From positions 1 through 48,697 of the forward strand of contig JBDIBA010000010.1 in NCBI GenBank assembly GCA_039812705.1: a stretch of 48,697 nt of DNA. The letters run 5' to 3'. This stretch comes from JBDIBA01 sp039812705. Its GTDB lineage: Bacteria; Actinomycetota; Acidimicrobiia; Acidimicrobiales; JBBSGY01. Of this stretch, positions 1 to 7,232 are shown piece after piece. A model generated the notes under the pieces. That model had not been told where the DNA came from, did not search any database, and saw only the letters and a list, made by a program, of their open reading frames with translations. The position numbers and the translations under genes are program-made. Positions within the stretch are counted from its first letter, which is position 1; every line of letters begins with the position of its first letter.

Positions 1-43
1 CACCCCTCCCGTGCTTCTCGACTCACCCCTCCCGTACTTCTCG
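1..43. repeat. Two direct copies of a 20-bp unit
   Basis: Positions 1-20 and 24-43 carry the same 20-base word (cacccctcccgt-R-cttctcg), differing at one base (g13 versus a36), with three bases between. The window begins inside this pattern, so more copies may lie to the left. No coding sense is visible. The second copy runs into the left arm of the inverted repeat at 37-118. Confidence 0.7.
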
Positions 44-118
44 TTGACGTTACGCACCTTTCGCGACATCGCGACCTGGACTTTTGCGTTCATCGGCGTC
101 CATAACGTCAACGAGAAG
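37..118. repeat. 16-bp perfect inverted repeat upstream of pncB
   Basis: CTTCTCGTTGACGTTA (37-52) is the exact reverse complement of 103-118, with 50 bases between the arms. The interval holds a smaller dyad, TCGCGA-CA-TCGCGA (61-74). It lies about 80 bases upstream of the chosen pncB start, so it could be a regulatory site or a folded leader. No U-run follows either arm, so an intrinsic terminator is unlikely. Confidence 0.7.
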
Positions 119-197
119 CAATCCGCGCGGTCGCGCGCGGGGCGGGCGGGAAACAGTGGGGCGAGCGGGGTCGGGGTGCGGGGGTAACAATGGGCTG

Positions 198-1493
198 GTG
201 GACAACAGCCCTGCCCTGCTGACCGACCAGTACGAACTGACCATGCTTCAAGCCGCGCTTGAAGACGGTTCCGCACATCGCAAATGCGTATTCGAGATGT
301 TCGCGCGACGACTTCCAAATGGTCGGCGATATGGCGTCGTTTGCGGCGTTGGTCGATTTCTTGATGCATTGGAGCGGTTCCGCTTCACCAGCGATCAACT
401 CCAGTTCTTGACCGCCAACAACATCGTCAACGACCAAACAGCCAGCTGGCTGGAGAACTACCGATTCTCCGGCAACATCGACGGTTACCGCGAAGGCGAA
501 ACATATTTTCCGGACTCCCCCATTCTCACGGTTGAAGCAACGTTCGGCGAAGCGGTCGTCCTTGAAACGCTTGCGTTGTCGATCTACAACTTCGATTCGT
601 CAGTCGCGTCAGCCGCAGCGCGCATGAAGCTTGCGGCCGGTTCACGATCTTGCAATGAAATGGGGTCTCGTCGTGCGCATGAATACGGCGCGGTGGCAGC
701 CGCACGCGCTGCTTACATCGCCGGCTTCGACGCTACAAGCAATCTGCAAGCCGGTGCGACCTATTCAATTCCCACCATGGGCACCAGTGCTCATGCATTC
801 ACGCTGCTTCACGACACGGAGGACGAAGCCTTTGCGTCGCAAGTCCGCAGCCTTGGCAAGAACACGACACTGCTTGTCGACACTTTCGACGTGAAGTCGG
901 CTGTTGAAAGCGCGGTGCGTATTGCGGGTGCAGACCTGGGCGCCGTGCGCATTGATTCTGGAGACTTGGTTGCGCGAGCCCACATCGTGCGAGATCAACT
1001 CAACTCTCTCGGAGCGCATGACACCAAAATTGTCGTCACTTCCGACCTTGACGAGCACGCAATTGCAGCACTTGCGAGCGCTCCGGTCGACGCTTACGGC
1101 GTGGGAACAAGCCTCGTCACAGGGTCGGGGCATCCAACGGCTGGACTCGTTTACAAACTGGTTGCCAGACAAGACGGCTCCGGAGAAATGCAACCCGTTG
1201 CGAAAAAGAGTGAAAACAAAGCAACGCGGGGCGGACGCAAGCAAGCATTTAGAAAGTTCAACGACTCCGGCATTGCAACGGCGGAACTGGTAACAACTTC
1301 CCAAGCTCAGCTGCCGGACACAAACGCCCGAGTAGGCCTCAGCGTGCCACTCGTGCGCAATGGCACCCGCGTGAACAGCGACACCATCGGCGACGCTCGA
1401 ACGCACCTGCGCAACGCGCTCGCCCAACTCCCGGCAGATGCACACAGACTCGCTCCAGGAGACCCGGCAATTCCAACCAACTACGAGCAGTAG
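198..1493 (+). CDS. pncB: Nicotinate phosphoribosyltransferase
   Basis: This 431-residue enzyme converts nicotinate and PRPP to nicotinate mononucleotide in NAD salvage (Preiss-Handler route). The N-terminus has LLTDQYELTML, the signature start of the family, followed by the central GSRRAHE and GTSAHAF segments. The latter holds the histidine phosphorylated in this family. Further on are RIDSGDL and GVGTSLVTG of the phosphate-binding barrel. The reading frame is open back to 84, but the upstream residues are Arg/Gly-rich and unlike the family. GTG at 198, just before the conserved block, fits the usual length and follows a G-rich stretch. It stands alone and ends at a bidirectional terminator shared with sucD. 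Function is very likely; the exact start is less sure. Confidence 0.93.
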   Translation: MDNSPALLTDQYELTMLQAALEDGSAHRKCVFEMFARRLPNGRRYGVVCGVGRFLDALERFRFTSDQLQFLTANNIVNDQTASWLENYRFSGNIDGYREGETYFPDSPILTVEATFGEAVVLETLALSIYNFDSSVASAAARMKLAAGSRSCNEMGSRRAHEYGAVAAARAAYIAGFDATSNLQAGATYSIPTMGTSAHAFTLLHDTEDEAFASQVRSLGKNTTLLVDTFDVKSAVESAVRIAGADLGAVRIDSGDLVARAHIVRDQLNSLGAHDTKIVVTSDLDEHAIAALASAPVDAYGVGTSLVTGSGHPTAGLVYKLVARQDGSGEMQPVAKKSENKATRGGRKQAFRKFNDSGIATAELVTTSQAQLPDTNARVGLSVPLVRNGTRVNSDTIGDARTHLRNALAQLPADAHRLAPGDPAIPTNYEQ

Positions 1494-1500
1494 CAAGCCC

Positions 1501-1543
1501 GGGAAACAAAAAACCCGGTGCAGTGCACCGGGTTTTTTGTCCC
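1501..1543. terminator. Bidirectional intrinsic terminator between pncB and sucD
   Basis: The near-perfect palindrome AAAAAACCCGGTGCA-g-TGCACCGGGTTTTTT lies between the converging ends of pncB (+) and sucD (-). The stem is GC-rich with a T-run in both directions, so it should stop transcription from either side. Confidence 0.9.
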
Positions 1544-1570
1544 GCAACTATCTGAGGAATTACTGAACGC

Positions 1571-2455
1571 CTACAACGAACGGACGGTCTCCACCATCAA
1601 TTCGCCTGCTTCGGTTGGATTCTTTGCAACCTTGACGCCCGCTTCTTGAAGCGCAGACATCTTTCCGGCAGCCGTTCCAACATTGCCCGAAACGATGGCA
1701 CCGGCGTGGCCCATCTTCTTTCCGGGAGGCGCAGTCTGGCCGGCAATGTAAGACACAACCGGCTTTGACATCTTGGTTCCGATGAAGTCCGCAGCGCGCT
1801 CTTCTTCAGCACCACCAATCTCGCCAATCATGATGACGGCCTTGGTCTCTGCGTCGTTCTCGAAAGCCTCGAGGCAGTCAACAAAGTTGGTGCCAGGAAC
1901 TGGGTCTCCACCAATACCAACACAAGTCGTCACACCAATGTTCTGCTGCGACAACTCATAAAGAGCTTGGTAGGTGAGGGTTCCGGAACGAGAAACAATT
2001 CCAACCGGACCACCAGGCGTTGCAATTTCACCAGGAGTAATTCCAATGTTGCACTCACCAGGCGTAATCAGACCCGGGCAGTTAGGACCCAACAACCGCA
2101 CGTTTGGATAGTCCTGAACGAGCTTGTTGTAAAAGTAGGCCTCGTCTTGCGCTGGAACGCCTTCGGTGATCACAACAATCAACTTGACGCCCGCTTCGGC
2201 TGCTTCAAGCACGGCACCTTGGACCGCAGGCGGCGGAACAAACACAAGCGAGGTGTCTGCACCGAAGTGGTCAACGGCTTCCTTTACAGAACCGAGAACC
2301 GGCACGCCTTCGACATCAGTCCCGGCCTTTTTAGGGTTTGTAGCCGCAACGACGTTGGTTCCATACGCCTTGTTGCGCAGCATGTGGAAACGACCCTGCG
2401 AACCGGTACCGCCCTGCACAACAACCTTGGTGTTCTTGTTAACAAAAATGCTCAT
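1571..2455 (-). CDS. sucD: Succinate-CoA ligase, alpha subunit
   Basis: The 294-residue alpha subunit of the TCA-cycle enzyme that interconverts succinyl-CoA and succinate with NTP synthesis. The N-terminal CoA-binding Rossmann region has VVVQGGTGSQGRFH. LLGPNCPGLI and IVSRSGTLTYQA form the CoA/nucleophile region. MGHAGAIVSG near residue 247 carries the phosphorylated active-site histidine. Length is normal. Its ATG overlaps the sucC stop by 4 bp, so the two subunits are translationally coupled. Confidence 0.97.
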   Translation of the reverse strand: MSIFVNKNTKVVVQGGTGSQGRFHMLRNKAYGTNVVAATNPKKAGTDVEGVPVLGSVKEAVDHFGADTSLVFVPPPAVQGAVLEAAEAGVKLIVVITEGVPAQDEAYFYNKLVQDYPNVRLLGPNCPGLITPGECNIGITPGEIATPGGPVGIVSRSGTLTYQALYELSQQNIGVTTCVGIGGDPVPGTNFVDCLEAFENDAETKAVIMIGEIGGAEEERAADFIGTKMSKPVVSYIAGQTAPPGKKMGHAGAIVSGNVGTAAGKMSALQEAGVKVAKNPTEAGELMVETVRSL

Positions 2456-3609
2456 GCATTCACCGACTTTCCAGCAGCGATGTCGACAGCCATGCGTGCA
2501 GCTTCAAGCATCGTTTGTGCAGCAATCAAGGTGTCTGACTCGTGTTCTTTCAACATTGCGCGTCCTTCTTCGGCATTAGTTCCATCAAGGCGAACCACAA
2601 TTGGAGAGTTGACCTTGACGCGTCCGATGGCAGCGATGATGCCTTCGGCAACCAAGTCGCACCGGGTGATTCCGCCAAAGATGTTGATGAGGATTGCCTT
2701 GACGTTTGCATCGCTGTTGACAACTTCAATTGCGTTGGCGAGCAAGTCAGCCCCGGCGCCTCCCCCGACATCGAGGAAGTTGGCCGCAGAACCTCCGGCC
2801 TGGTTAACAACATCGAGCGTGCTCATAACAAGGCCCGCACCGTTGCCGATGATTCCAACCGTGCCGTCAAGGCCGATGTAGTTCAGGCCCTTCTCGCGAG
2901 CGAACTTTTCACGTTCGTCGAGGACTTCGGTCTCGCGGTACTCGGCCCATTCTTCGTGACGGAACTCGGCGTTGTCGTCCAGGCTGACCTTTGCATCAAG
3001 CGCGTGAACGCGGTTGTCAGGAGTCAGAATCAGCGGGTTGATCTCCGCCAAGTCGGCGTCACCCTTTGTGTAGACCTCGTACAGCTGAGTGAGAATCTTG
3101 GCCGCACCATCGCGAGCAACTTCTGGCAAATCTGCCTCGGCGACCAACTTGCGCGCCTGGTCTTCACCAAAACCATCAACGGGGTCAATGTGAGCCTTGA
3201 TGATGGCGTCGGGATTCTCTTCCGCAACTTGTTCGATCTCGACACCACCTTCCTTGGAAAGCATGCAGAGGTGCTTCTTGGCAACGCGATCAAGCGTGAA
3301 AGAGGCGTAGTACTCCTCGGAAATGTCCGAAGCGTTCTCTAGCCAAACCCTCTCGACCGTGTGTCCCTTGATGTCCATGCCAAGAATGTTTGAAGCGTGC
3401 GTTCTCACCTCCTCGGAAGTGTTCGCAAGCTTGATGCCGCCGGCCTTTCCACGGCCTCCGACTTGAACTTGAGCCTTCACCACGACGGGGAATCCGACTT
3501 TCTCGGCAACCGCCACAGCGGTGTCGACGTCATCTGCCACATCGCCAGCACTCACGGGAATTCCAAACCTCGCGAAGTACTGCTTCCCTTGATATTCGAA
3601 GAGATCCAC
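2452..3609 (-). CDS. sucC: Succinate-CoA ligase, beta subunit
   Basis: The 385-residue beta subunit with an ATP-grasp domain, partner of the downstream SucD. It begins with MDLFEYQGKQYFARFGIPV, typical of the family. VVKAQVQVGGRGKAGGIKLA follows, and the C-terminal CoA-ligase-like domain has NFLDVGGGA and ILINIFGGITRCD. The start is GTG at 3609, preceded by a good Shine-Dalgarno (AAGGTGAGG). It is divergent from the gene at 3699, so the roughly 90-base gap should contain both promoters. Confidence 0.97.
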   Translation of the reverse strand: MDLFEYQGKQYFARFGIPVSAGDVADDVDTAVAVAEKVGFPVVVKAQVQVGGRGKAGGIKLANTSEEVRTHASNILGMDIKGHTVERVWLENASDISEEYYASFTLDRVAKKHLCMLSKEGGVEIEQVAEENPDAIIKAHIDPVDGFGEDQARKLVAEADLPEVARDGAAKILTQLYEVYTKGDADLAEINPLILTPDNRVHALDAKVSLDDNAEFRHEEWAEYRETEVLDEREKFAREKGLNYIGLDGTVGIIGNGAGLVMSTLDVVNQAGGSAANFLDVGGGAGADLLANAIEVVNSDANVKAILINIFGGITRCDLVAEGIIAAIGRVKVNSPIVVRLDGTNAEEGRAMLKEHESDTLIAAQTMLEAARMAVDIAAGKSVNA

Positions 3610-3698
3610 GACCTCACCTTAGGCACAAGCCGAACAAGCCTGAGCCAAATAAATCTTCATTTGCAGATCACTTAGCTGCACTTTTACGATCAGCGTCC

Positions 3699-4946
3699 AT
3701 GTCGCCAGCAACGAGTAAGGCCAGCCCCCAAACATTCGTCCAAAAGGCAGCCTCTTTGGCCGCAAGCGCAATGGACTTTTTCAGCCGAGACGAAGTGGTT
3801 AAGAAGCAGGCGCGACGAGACCGGCCAGACACTCAACCCAAGGCCGAGCAACCCGCCCAGGAGCAACCCGCCCAAGAACCTGTTCAGCAGGAACCCGTTC
3901 AGCAGGAACCCGTTCAGCAGGAACCCGTTCAGCAGGAACCCGTTCAGCAGGAACCCGTTCAGCAGGAACCTGTTGAGCAAGAGCCCGCTCCCCAAGAGCA
4001 GCCCGCTGCGCCGAAAGCCCAAGAGCAGCCAACCGAACCACCCGCTGCGAACAACCAAGAACCCCAGCAACAGGCCCCGCAAGACGCAGCATCGCGGGGA
4101 GAGGCCAGGCGTCAATCTGAACGGCAACCTGGACAGAAAAACGGAACCGATGCCCTGGACGACATGATGAACACGCAGAACGGCGGCGCAAGTGGCCGAC
4201 CCAAGGTGCAAACCAGGACACGTTCGCCAAGGACTTCAGGTAGGTCTTCAGGCGAGCCTTCGGCAAATCAGGCGGCTTGGGATGGCACCGGGTCAAGCAA
4301 TGCGAAATCAAGATCGCCAATTGTCAGGTTCTTCGAGAGGCACTTTGCAATGACAGCGACACAACGCGACCGCTTGGTCGGGGTGGGCCCACAAACAAAG
4401 GGCGCTCCCGACGCACCTCAAATCGGAAGGCCGCGCGCAACAACGTCATCCTACGAGGGGCGCCACCGTCCAGAAACCTCAAAAAAGTGGGCCGCCCGCG
4501 CCTCTTACGGGTACGACTTTGAACAGCTAGCCAGCATTGTTGTCCGTCGGGCAGTACCCAACGCGAATGACGAAAGCGGAAAGGCTCACGGCGCCTACCT
4601 CAATATGGTCCAAAAGGCCGGCGCTGCAGTCAATGAGAACGGTCGACCCGTCGCAGACAAGGCAGTTGAGTTCGCCAACCTCAAGCTGGTCGCCTACCTC
4701 CGCAAGAAACAACTCGGCGACAAGGCAGACAGAAAACAACAAGCGCAATGGAACTGTGCGCTAATCACGGCGCTCAACGACCGTGTTGGTGAAACTCCAA
4801 ACAAGGCGTCCAAAGAGCAGTTGCGCACCGCATTCCAGGAAGCGTGTTATCGCTTTGCCGACAACATGGTTGCCTCACGCGACAAGGCCCAAGCAGAGCC
4901 GGCCGCGCACGCAAACGATGCCGGCTCAGCAAGCCTGGTCGGCTAG
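3699..4946 (+). CDS. Protein of unknown function with EPVQQ repeats
   Basis: I do not recognise this 415-residue protein. The N-terminal 40 residues form a possible amphipathic helix with basic flanks (FVQKAASLAASAMDFFSR). A Pro/Gln/Glu-rich disordered linker (about residues 45-150) follows, with seven EPV(Q/E)Q units. The remainder is Arg/Ser-rich, then a compact-looking helical region from about residue 265 (SYGYDFEQLASIVVRR ... LKLVAYLRKKQ ... FQEACYRFADNMV). There is no signal peptide or transmembrane segment. It shares its layout with the gene at 6307 on the other side of argG. It runs tail-to-tail into argG, the two stop codons sharing CTAG (4943-4946). Codon use looks like the neighbours'. 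Real gene likely; function unknown. Confidence 0.75.
   Translation: MSPATSKASPQTFVQKAASLAASAMDFFSRDEVVKKQARRDRPDTQPKAEQPAQEQPAQEPVQQEPVQQEPVQQEPVQQEPVQQEPVQQEPVEQEPAPQEQPAAPKAQEQPTEPPAANNQEPQQQAPQDAASRGEARRQSERQPGQKNGTDALDDMMNTQNGGASGRPKVQTRTRSPRTSGRSSGEPSANQAAWDGTGSSNAKSRSPIVRFFERHFAMTATQRDRLVGVGPQTKGAPDAPQIGRPRATTSSYEGRHRPETSKKWAARASYGYDFEQLASIVVRRAVPNANDESGKAHGAYLNMVQKAGAAVNENGRPVADKAVEFANLKLVAYLRKKQLGDKADRKQQAQWNCALITALNDRVGETPNKASKEQLRTAFQEACYRFADNMVASRDKAQAEPAAHANDAGSASLVG
3882..3971 (+). repeat. Six tandem copies of a 15-bp coding repeat
   Basis: gttcagcaggaaccc is repeated head to tail six times in frame. Copies 1-5 are identical and copy 6 differs only at its last base. Each copy encodes VQQEP. 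Near-identity at the DNA level points to recent slipped-strand expansion, so copy number may vary between strains. Confidence 0.95.
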
Positions 4947-6205
4947 ATCTGGTTGCCCAAGAAACTGCGCGAAACCTGCCCCTGGGTGGCTGTAGCAACA
5001 GCGCCGACTCCCAAAACACGCAACAAGCCTTCGGAATCCGAGTGGTCGAAAGAACCAATTGCACTCATTGACGCGTTCTCTTCGATGTAGAGCGAATGCG
5101 GCGCGTCGGCCACCGATACGAACGAAACATTGCCCTTATAAAGCTCAACAGTCACAGTTCCGCTGACATGTTTCGCAACGCTCGCAACGACATCGGACGC
5201 GAGTTGCGAACCAAGGTCGAGGCCATAGGACTGATACAGCTGCTTAGCCAAGAAGTTCGACGCGAAGTCGTAAAAGTCCTTTGTGCGTCGGTCGAGAATC
5301 AGCTCGAGCATAAACGCGTATGCACTTCCCAGCGCCTCCATGCCGGGCGCCTCATAAACACCGCGAGACTTGGTGCCAACAAATCGGTTCTCGACCAAGT
5401 GCAGACCAATGCCCACTGCATTGCGACCCGCAATTTCGTTGAGCATCAACATCGCATCTGCGGCGCTGGCAACGGTCTCGCCGTTGATTTCTACGGGCTC
5501 ACCCTTTTCAAAAGTGATGGAAAGTTGCTCGGGCTTGTCGGGTGCTTCCGTTGCACGAACACCCATGCCGGGGTTGACAAACGACGCCGGAACGGTGAGG
5601 TGCTCAAGCTCTCCTGCTTCATGCGTGAGGCCGAGCAGGTTCGCATCCGTTGAATACAACGCCTCTTTTGGATGAGGGAGGACAAGGTTGTTTTCATTGC
5701 AGTAATCGAGCATTTCCTCGCGCCCCCCAAACTTGGCGAGGAAATGCTCGTCCCTCCACGGTGCGTACACGTTGATTGCTGGATTCAACATGTTGGTGAT
5801 GAGCTGAAAACGAACCTGATCGTTTCCGCGCCCCGTTGCACCGTGGCTCAGAACAGAAATTTGACGTTCTTCAAGATGCGGAAGAATGCCGGCCGTTGTG
5901 ACATAACGACCCAACGGCGTCGTGTTCCAGTAGCGGCTTTCATACATTGCCTGCGCTTGAACAGCGGCAATTCCGGCTTCGGCCATCTGCTCGCGAAGAT
6001 CGACAATCACGGCCTCCACTGCCCCGGCAACGCGCATCCGGTTGGCAATGTCTTCAAGGTTGGTTTCGTCGGGCTGGCCGAGGTCGGCAGTAAACGTCAC
6101 CACATTCACGCCCTGCGAGGTCAGCCAGTGCGTAGTTGTCACGCTGTCCAAACCGCCACTCGCCATGAAAGCGATCGTCTTACCCTTGAGATCTTGCACG
6201 TTCAT
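4943..6205 (-). CDS. argG: Argininosuccinate synthase
   Basis: This 420-residue enzyme condenses citrulline and aspartate with ATP in arginine synthesis. ASGGLDS near residue 16 is the ATP-pyrophosphatase P-loop. FTADLGQPDE, WNTTPLGRYVTT, GATGRGNDQVRF and STDANLLGLTHEAGELE follow, as does SRGVYEAPGMEAL. The length and these variants resemble the longer E. coli-like ArgG more than the roughly 400-residue type. No other arginine gene is nearby. The ATG at 6205 has no Shine-Dalgarno, and the sequence just upstream carries two interlocked inverted repeats, which may control expression. The gene runs between two unrelated plus-strand genes. Confidence 0.96.
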   Translation of the reverse strand: MNVQDLKGKTIAFMASGGLDSVTTTHWLTSQGVNVVTFTADLGQPDETNLEDIANRMRVAGAVEAVIVDLREQMAEAGIAAVQAQAMYESRYWNTTPLGRYVTTAGILPHLEERQISVLSHGATGRGNDQVRFQLITNMLNPAINVYAPWRDEHFLAKFGGREEMLDYCNENNLVLPHPKEALYSTDANLLGLTHEAGELEHLTVPASFVNPGMGVRATEAPDKPEQLSITFEKGEPVEINGETVASAADAMLMLNEIAGRNAVGIGLHLVENRFVGTKSRGVYEAPGMEALGSAYAFMLELILDRRTKDFYDFASNFLAKQLYQSYGLDLGSQLASDVVASVAKHVSGTVTVELYKGNVSFVSVADAPHSLYIEENASMSAIGSFDHSDSEGLLRVLGVGAVATATQGQVSRSFLGNQI

Positions 6206-6212
6206 ATTTATG

Positions 6213-6254
6213 CAGTGTATCGCATGATTAATAGGACACTGTGAATCATTGCGA
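6213..6254. promoter_or_regulatory. Interlocked inverted repeats in the argG leader
   Basis: Two inverted repeats interleave. CAGTGT (6213-6218) pairs with ACACTG (6236-6241), and TCGCATGATT (6220-6229) pairs, with one bulged base, with AATCATTGCGA (6244-6254). The A-B-A'-B' order could form an H-type pseudoknot in RNA, or be two overlapping DNA operators for the divergent argG and 6307 genes. It ends 8 bases before the argG ATG, which has no Shine-Dalgarno. Confidence 0.45.
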
Positions 6255-6306
6255 CCAACCGGGTCGATTTCTTGGGCGATTTGGACGGATTTCGTAGCCT
6301 GTTGTC

Positions 6307-7230
6307 ATGGCGTTTGTAACTGAAACCCCTGTTCAAACCGGTCCGAGCCCAAGAGTGGCCATCCGTTTGCTTGCTGTTGCCCTCGCGCGTGTCATGGACA
6401 CCACGTCGGCCGTTTTCAGTCGCTTTCAACGGAGCGCGGCCGACCGCAACGCCGGGACACCCGCAGCAAGACAACCCTCCCCCAACCGCCAAGACGGGCC
6501 TCAGCCCGACGTCACCGAAGAGCTGCCGATAATCGACCTCGACTCTGTCGACAGGGATGCAACGGAGAAGACCTACACCCTGCACGACCGCCAAACGCGC
6601 GTGTTGGCCACTGACGCCGCTGTTGTGCAGCGCGCAAGAGCTTTCCGCGACCGTTCGACTGCGATCCCGAAGGCAATTGCCGCAGCGCCAACTCCCGCCC
6701 CATCGATCGAGTCAGAGAACCAAGAACCAAGCGTCGAGGCAACCCCGACGCCAGAAGCTCCGGCCCCAGCGGCGGCCCAGCCACGCCGACAAGGCCCAAT
6801 CGCCGACATCGCGCGCAAGATTCTTGAAACAGCATCATCACCAGCTACCAACCTCAGTCCGAACGACGACGTTTGGCAGCGAAATCAGATTGCGATTGCC
6901 CGCGTGGCGCGTGACGAAAGCTCACGCCTAACGTCACGCAGGCTCTCCGACATCATTCACTCCAATTCCGCAATGCGAGCAGCGATTTCCGTGGTCGCCC
7001 AAAGTCAATCGCTAACACCACGCAAAGAGAGCAAGATCGCCGAAGCAATCATTCGTGAAGTGCGAGCACAGGGTCTAATTGCCGAGGCATCGCTCCCTGG
7101 AGCAACTCGGGAATCTCAAAAACCCGCCCGCGAAGCCGAGCGAGCTGCCGATCGTGCTGTGGCTACTGCGACACAAGTGGTCGCCGGAACGAAACAGTCA
7201 GCGGGCCAGGAAATTGGTCGCGAGCTTTGA
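6307..7230 (+). CDS. Protein of unknown function, linker-rich
   Basis: A 307-residue protein I do not recognise. It begins with a hydrophobic/amphipathic stretch (VAIRLLAVALARVMDTTSAVF), then a polar Pro/Ala/Glu-rich linker (about residues 45-160). A helical C-terminal part follows (WQRNQIAIARVARDES ... LSDIIHSNSAMRAAISVV ... KIAEAIIREV) with an Ala/Glu/Arg-rich tail. No catalytic motif is evident. The layout resembles the gene at 3699, though alignable identity is not obvious by eye. It ends 2 bp before the end of pcrA, tail to tail. It is divergent from argG, and the leader at 6213-6254 may serve both. Confidence 0.7.
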   Translation: MAFVTETPVQTGPSPRVAIRLLAVALARVMDTTSAVFSRFQRSAADRNAGTPAARQPSPNRQDGPQPDVTEELPIIDLDSVDRDATEKTYTLHDRQTRVLATDAAVVQRARAFRDRSTAIPKAIAAAPTPAPSIESENQEPSVEATPTPEAPAPAAAQPRRQGPIADIARKILETASSPATNLSPNDDVWQRNQIAIARVARDESSRLTSRRLSDIIHSNSAMRAAISVVAQSQSLTPRKESKIAEAIIREVRAQGLIAEASLPGATRESQKPAREAERAADRAVATATQVVAGTKQSAGQEIGREL

Positions 7231-7232
7231 GG

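Noticed and set aside
84..197. Longer N-terminus of pncB
   Set aside because: The extra residues are Arg/Gly-rich with no family similarity, and the region overlaps the inverted repeat arm; the conserved start is at GTG 198.
3882..3971. CRISPR array
   Set aside because: The units are 15 bp, contiguous, in frame and coding; there are no spacers.
6201..6216. Classical ArgR box at argG
   Set aside because: TGCATAAATATGAA only loosely resembles the E. coli-type box and includes the start codon; kept as an alternative, not a call.
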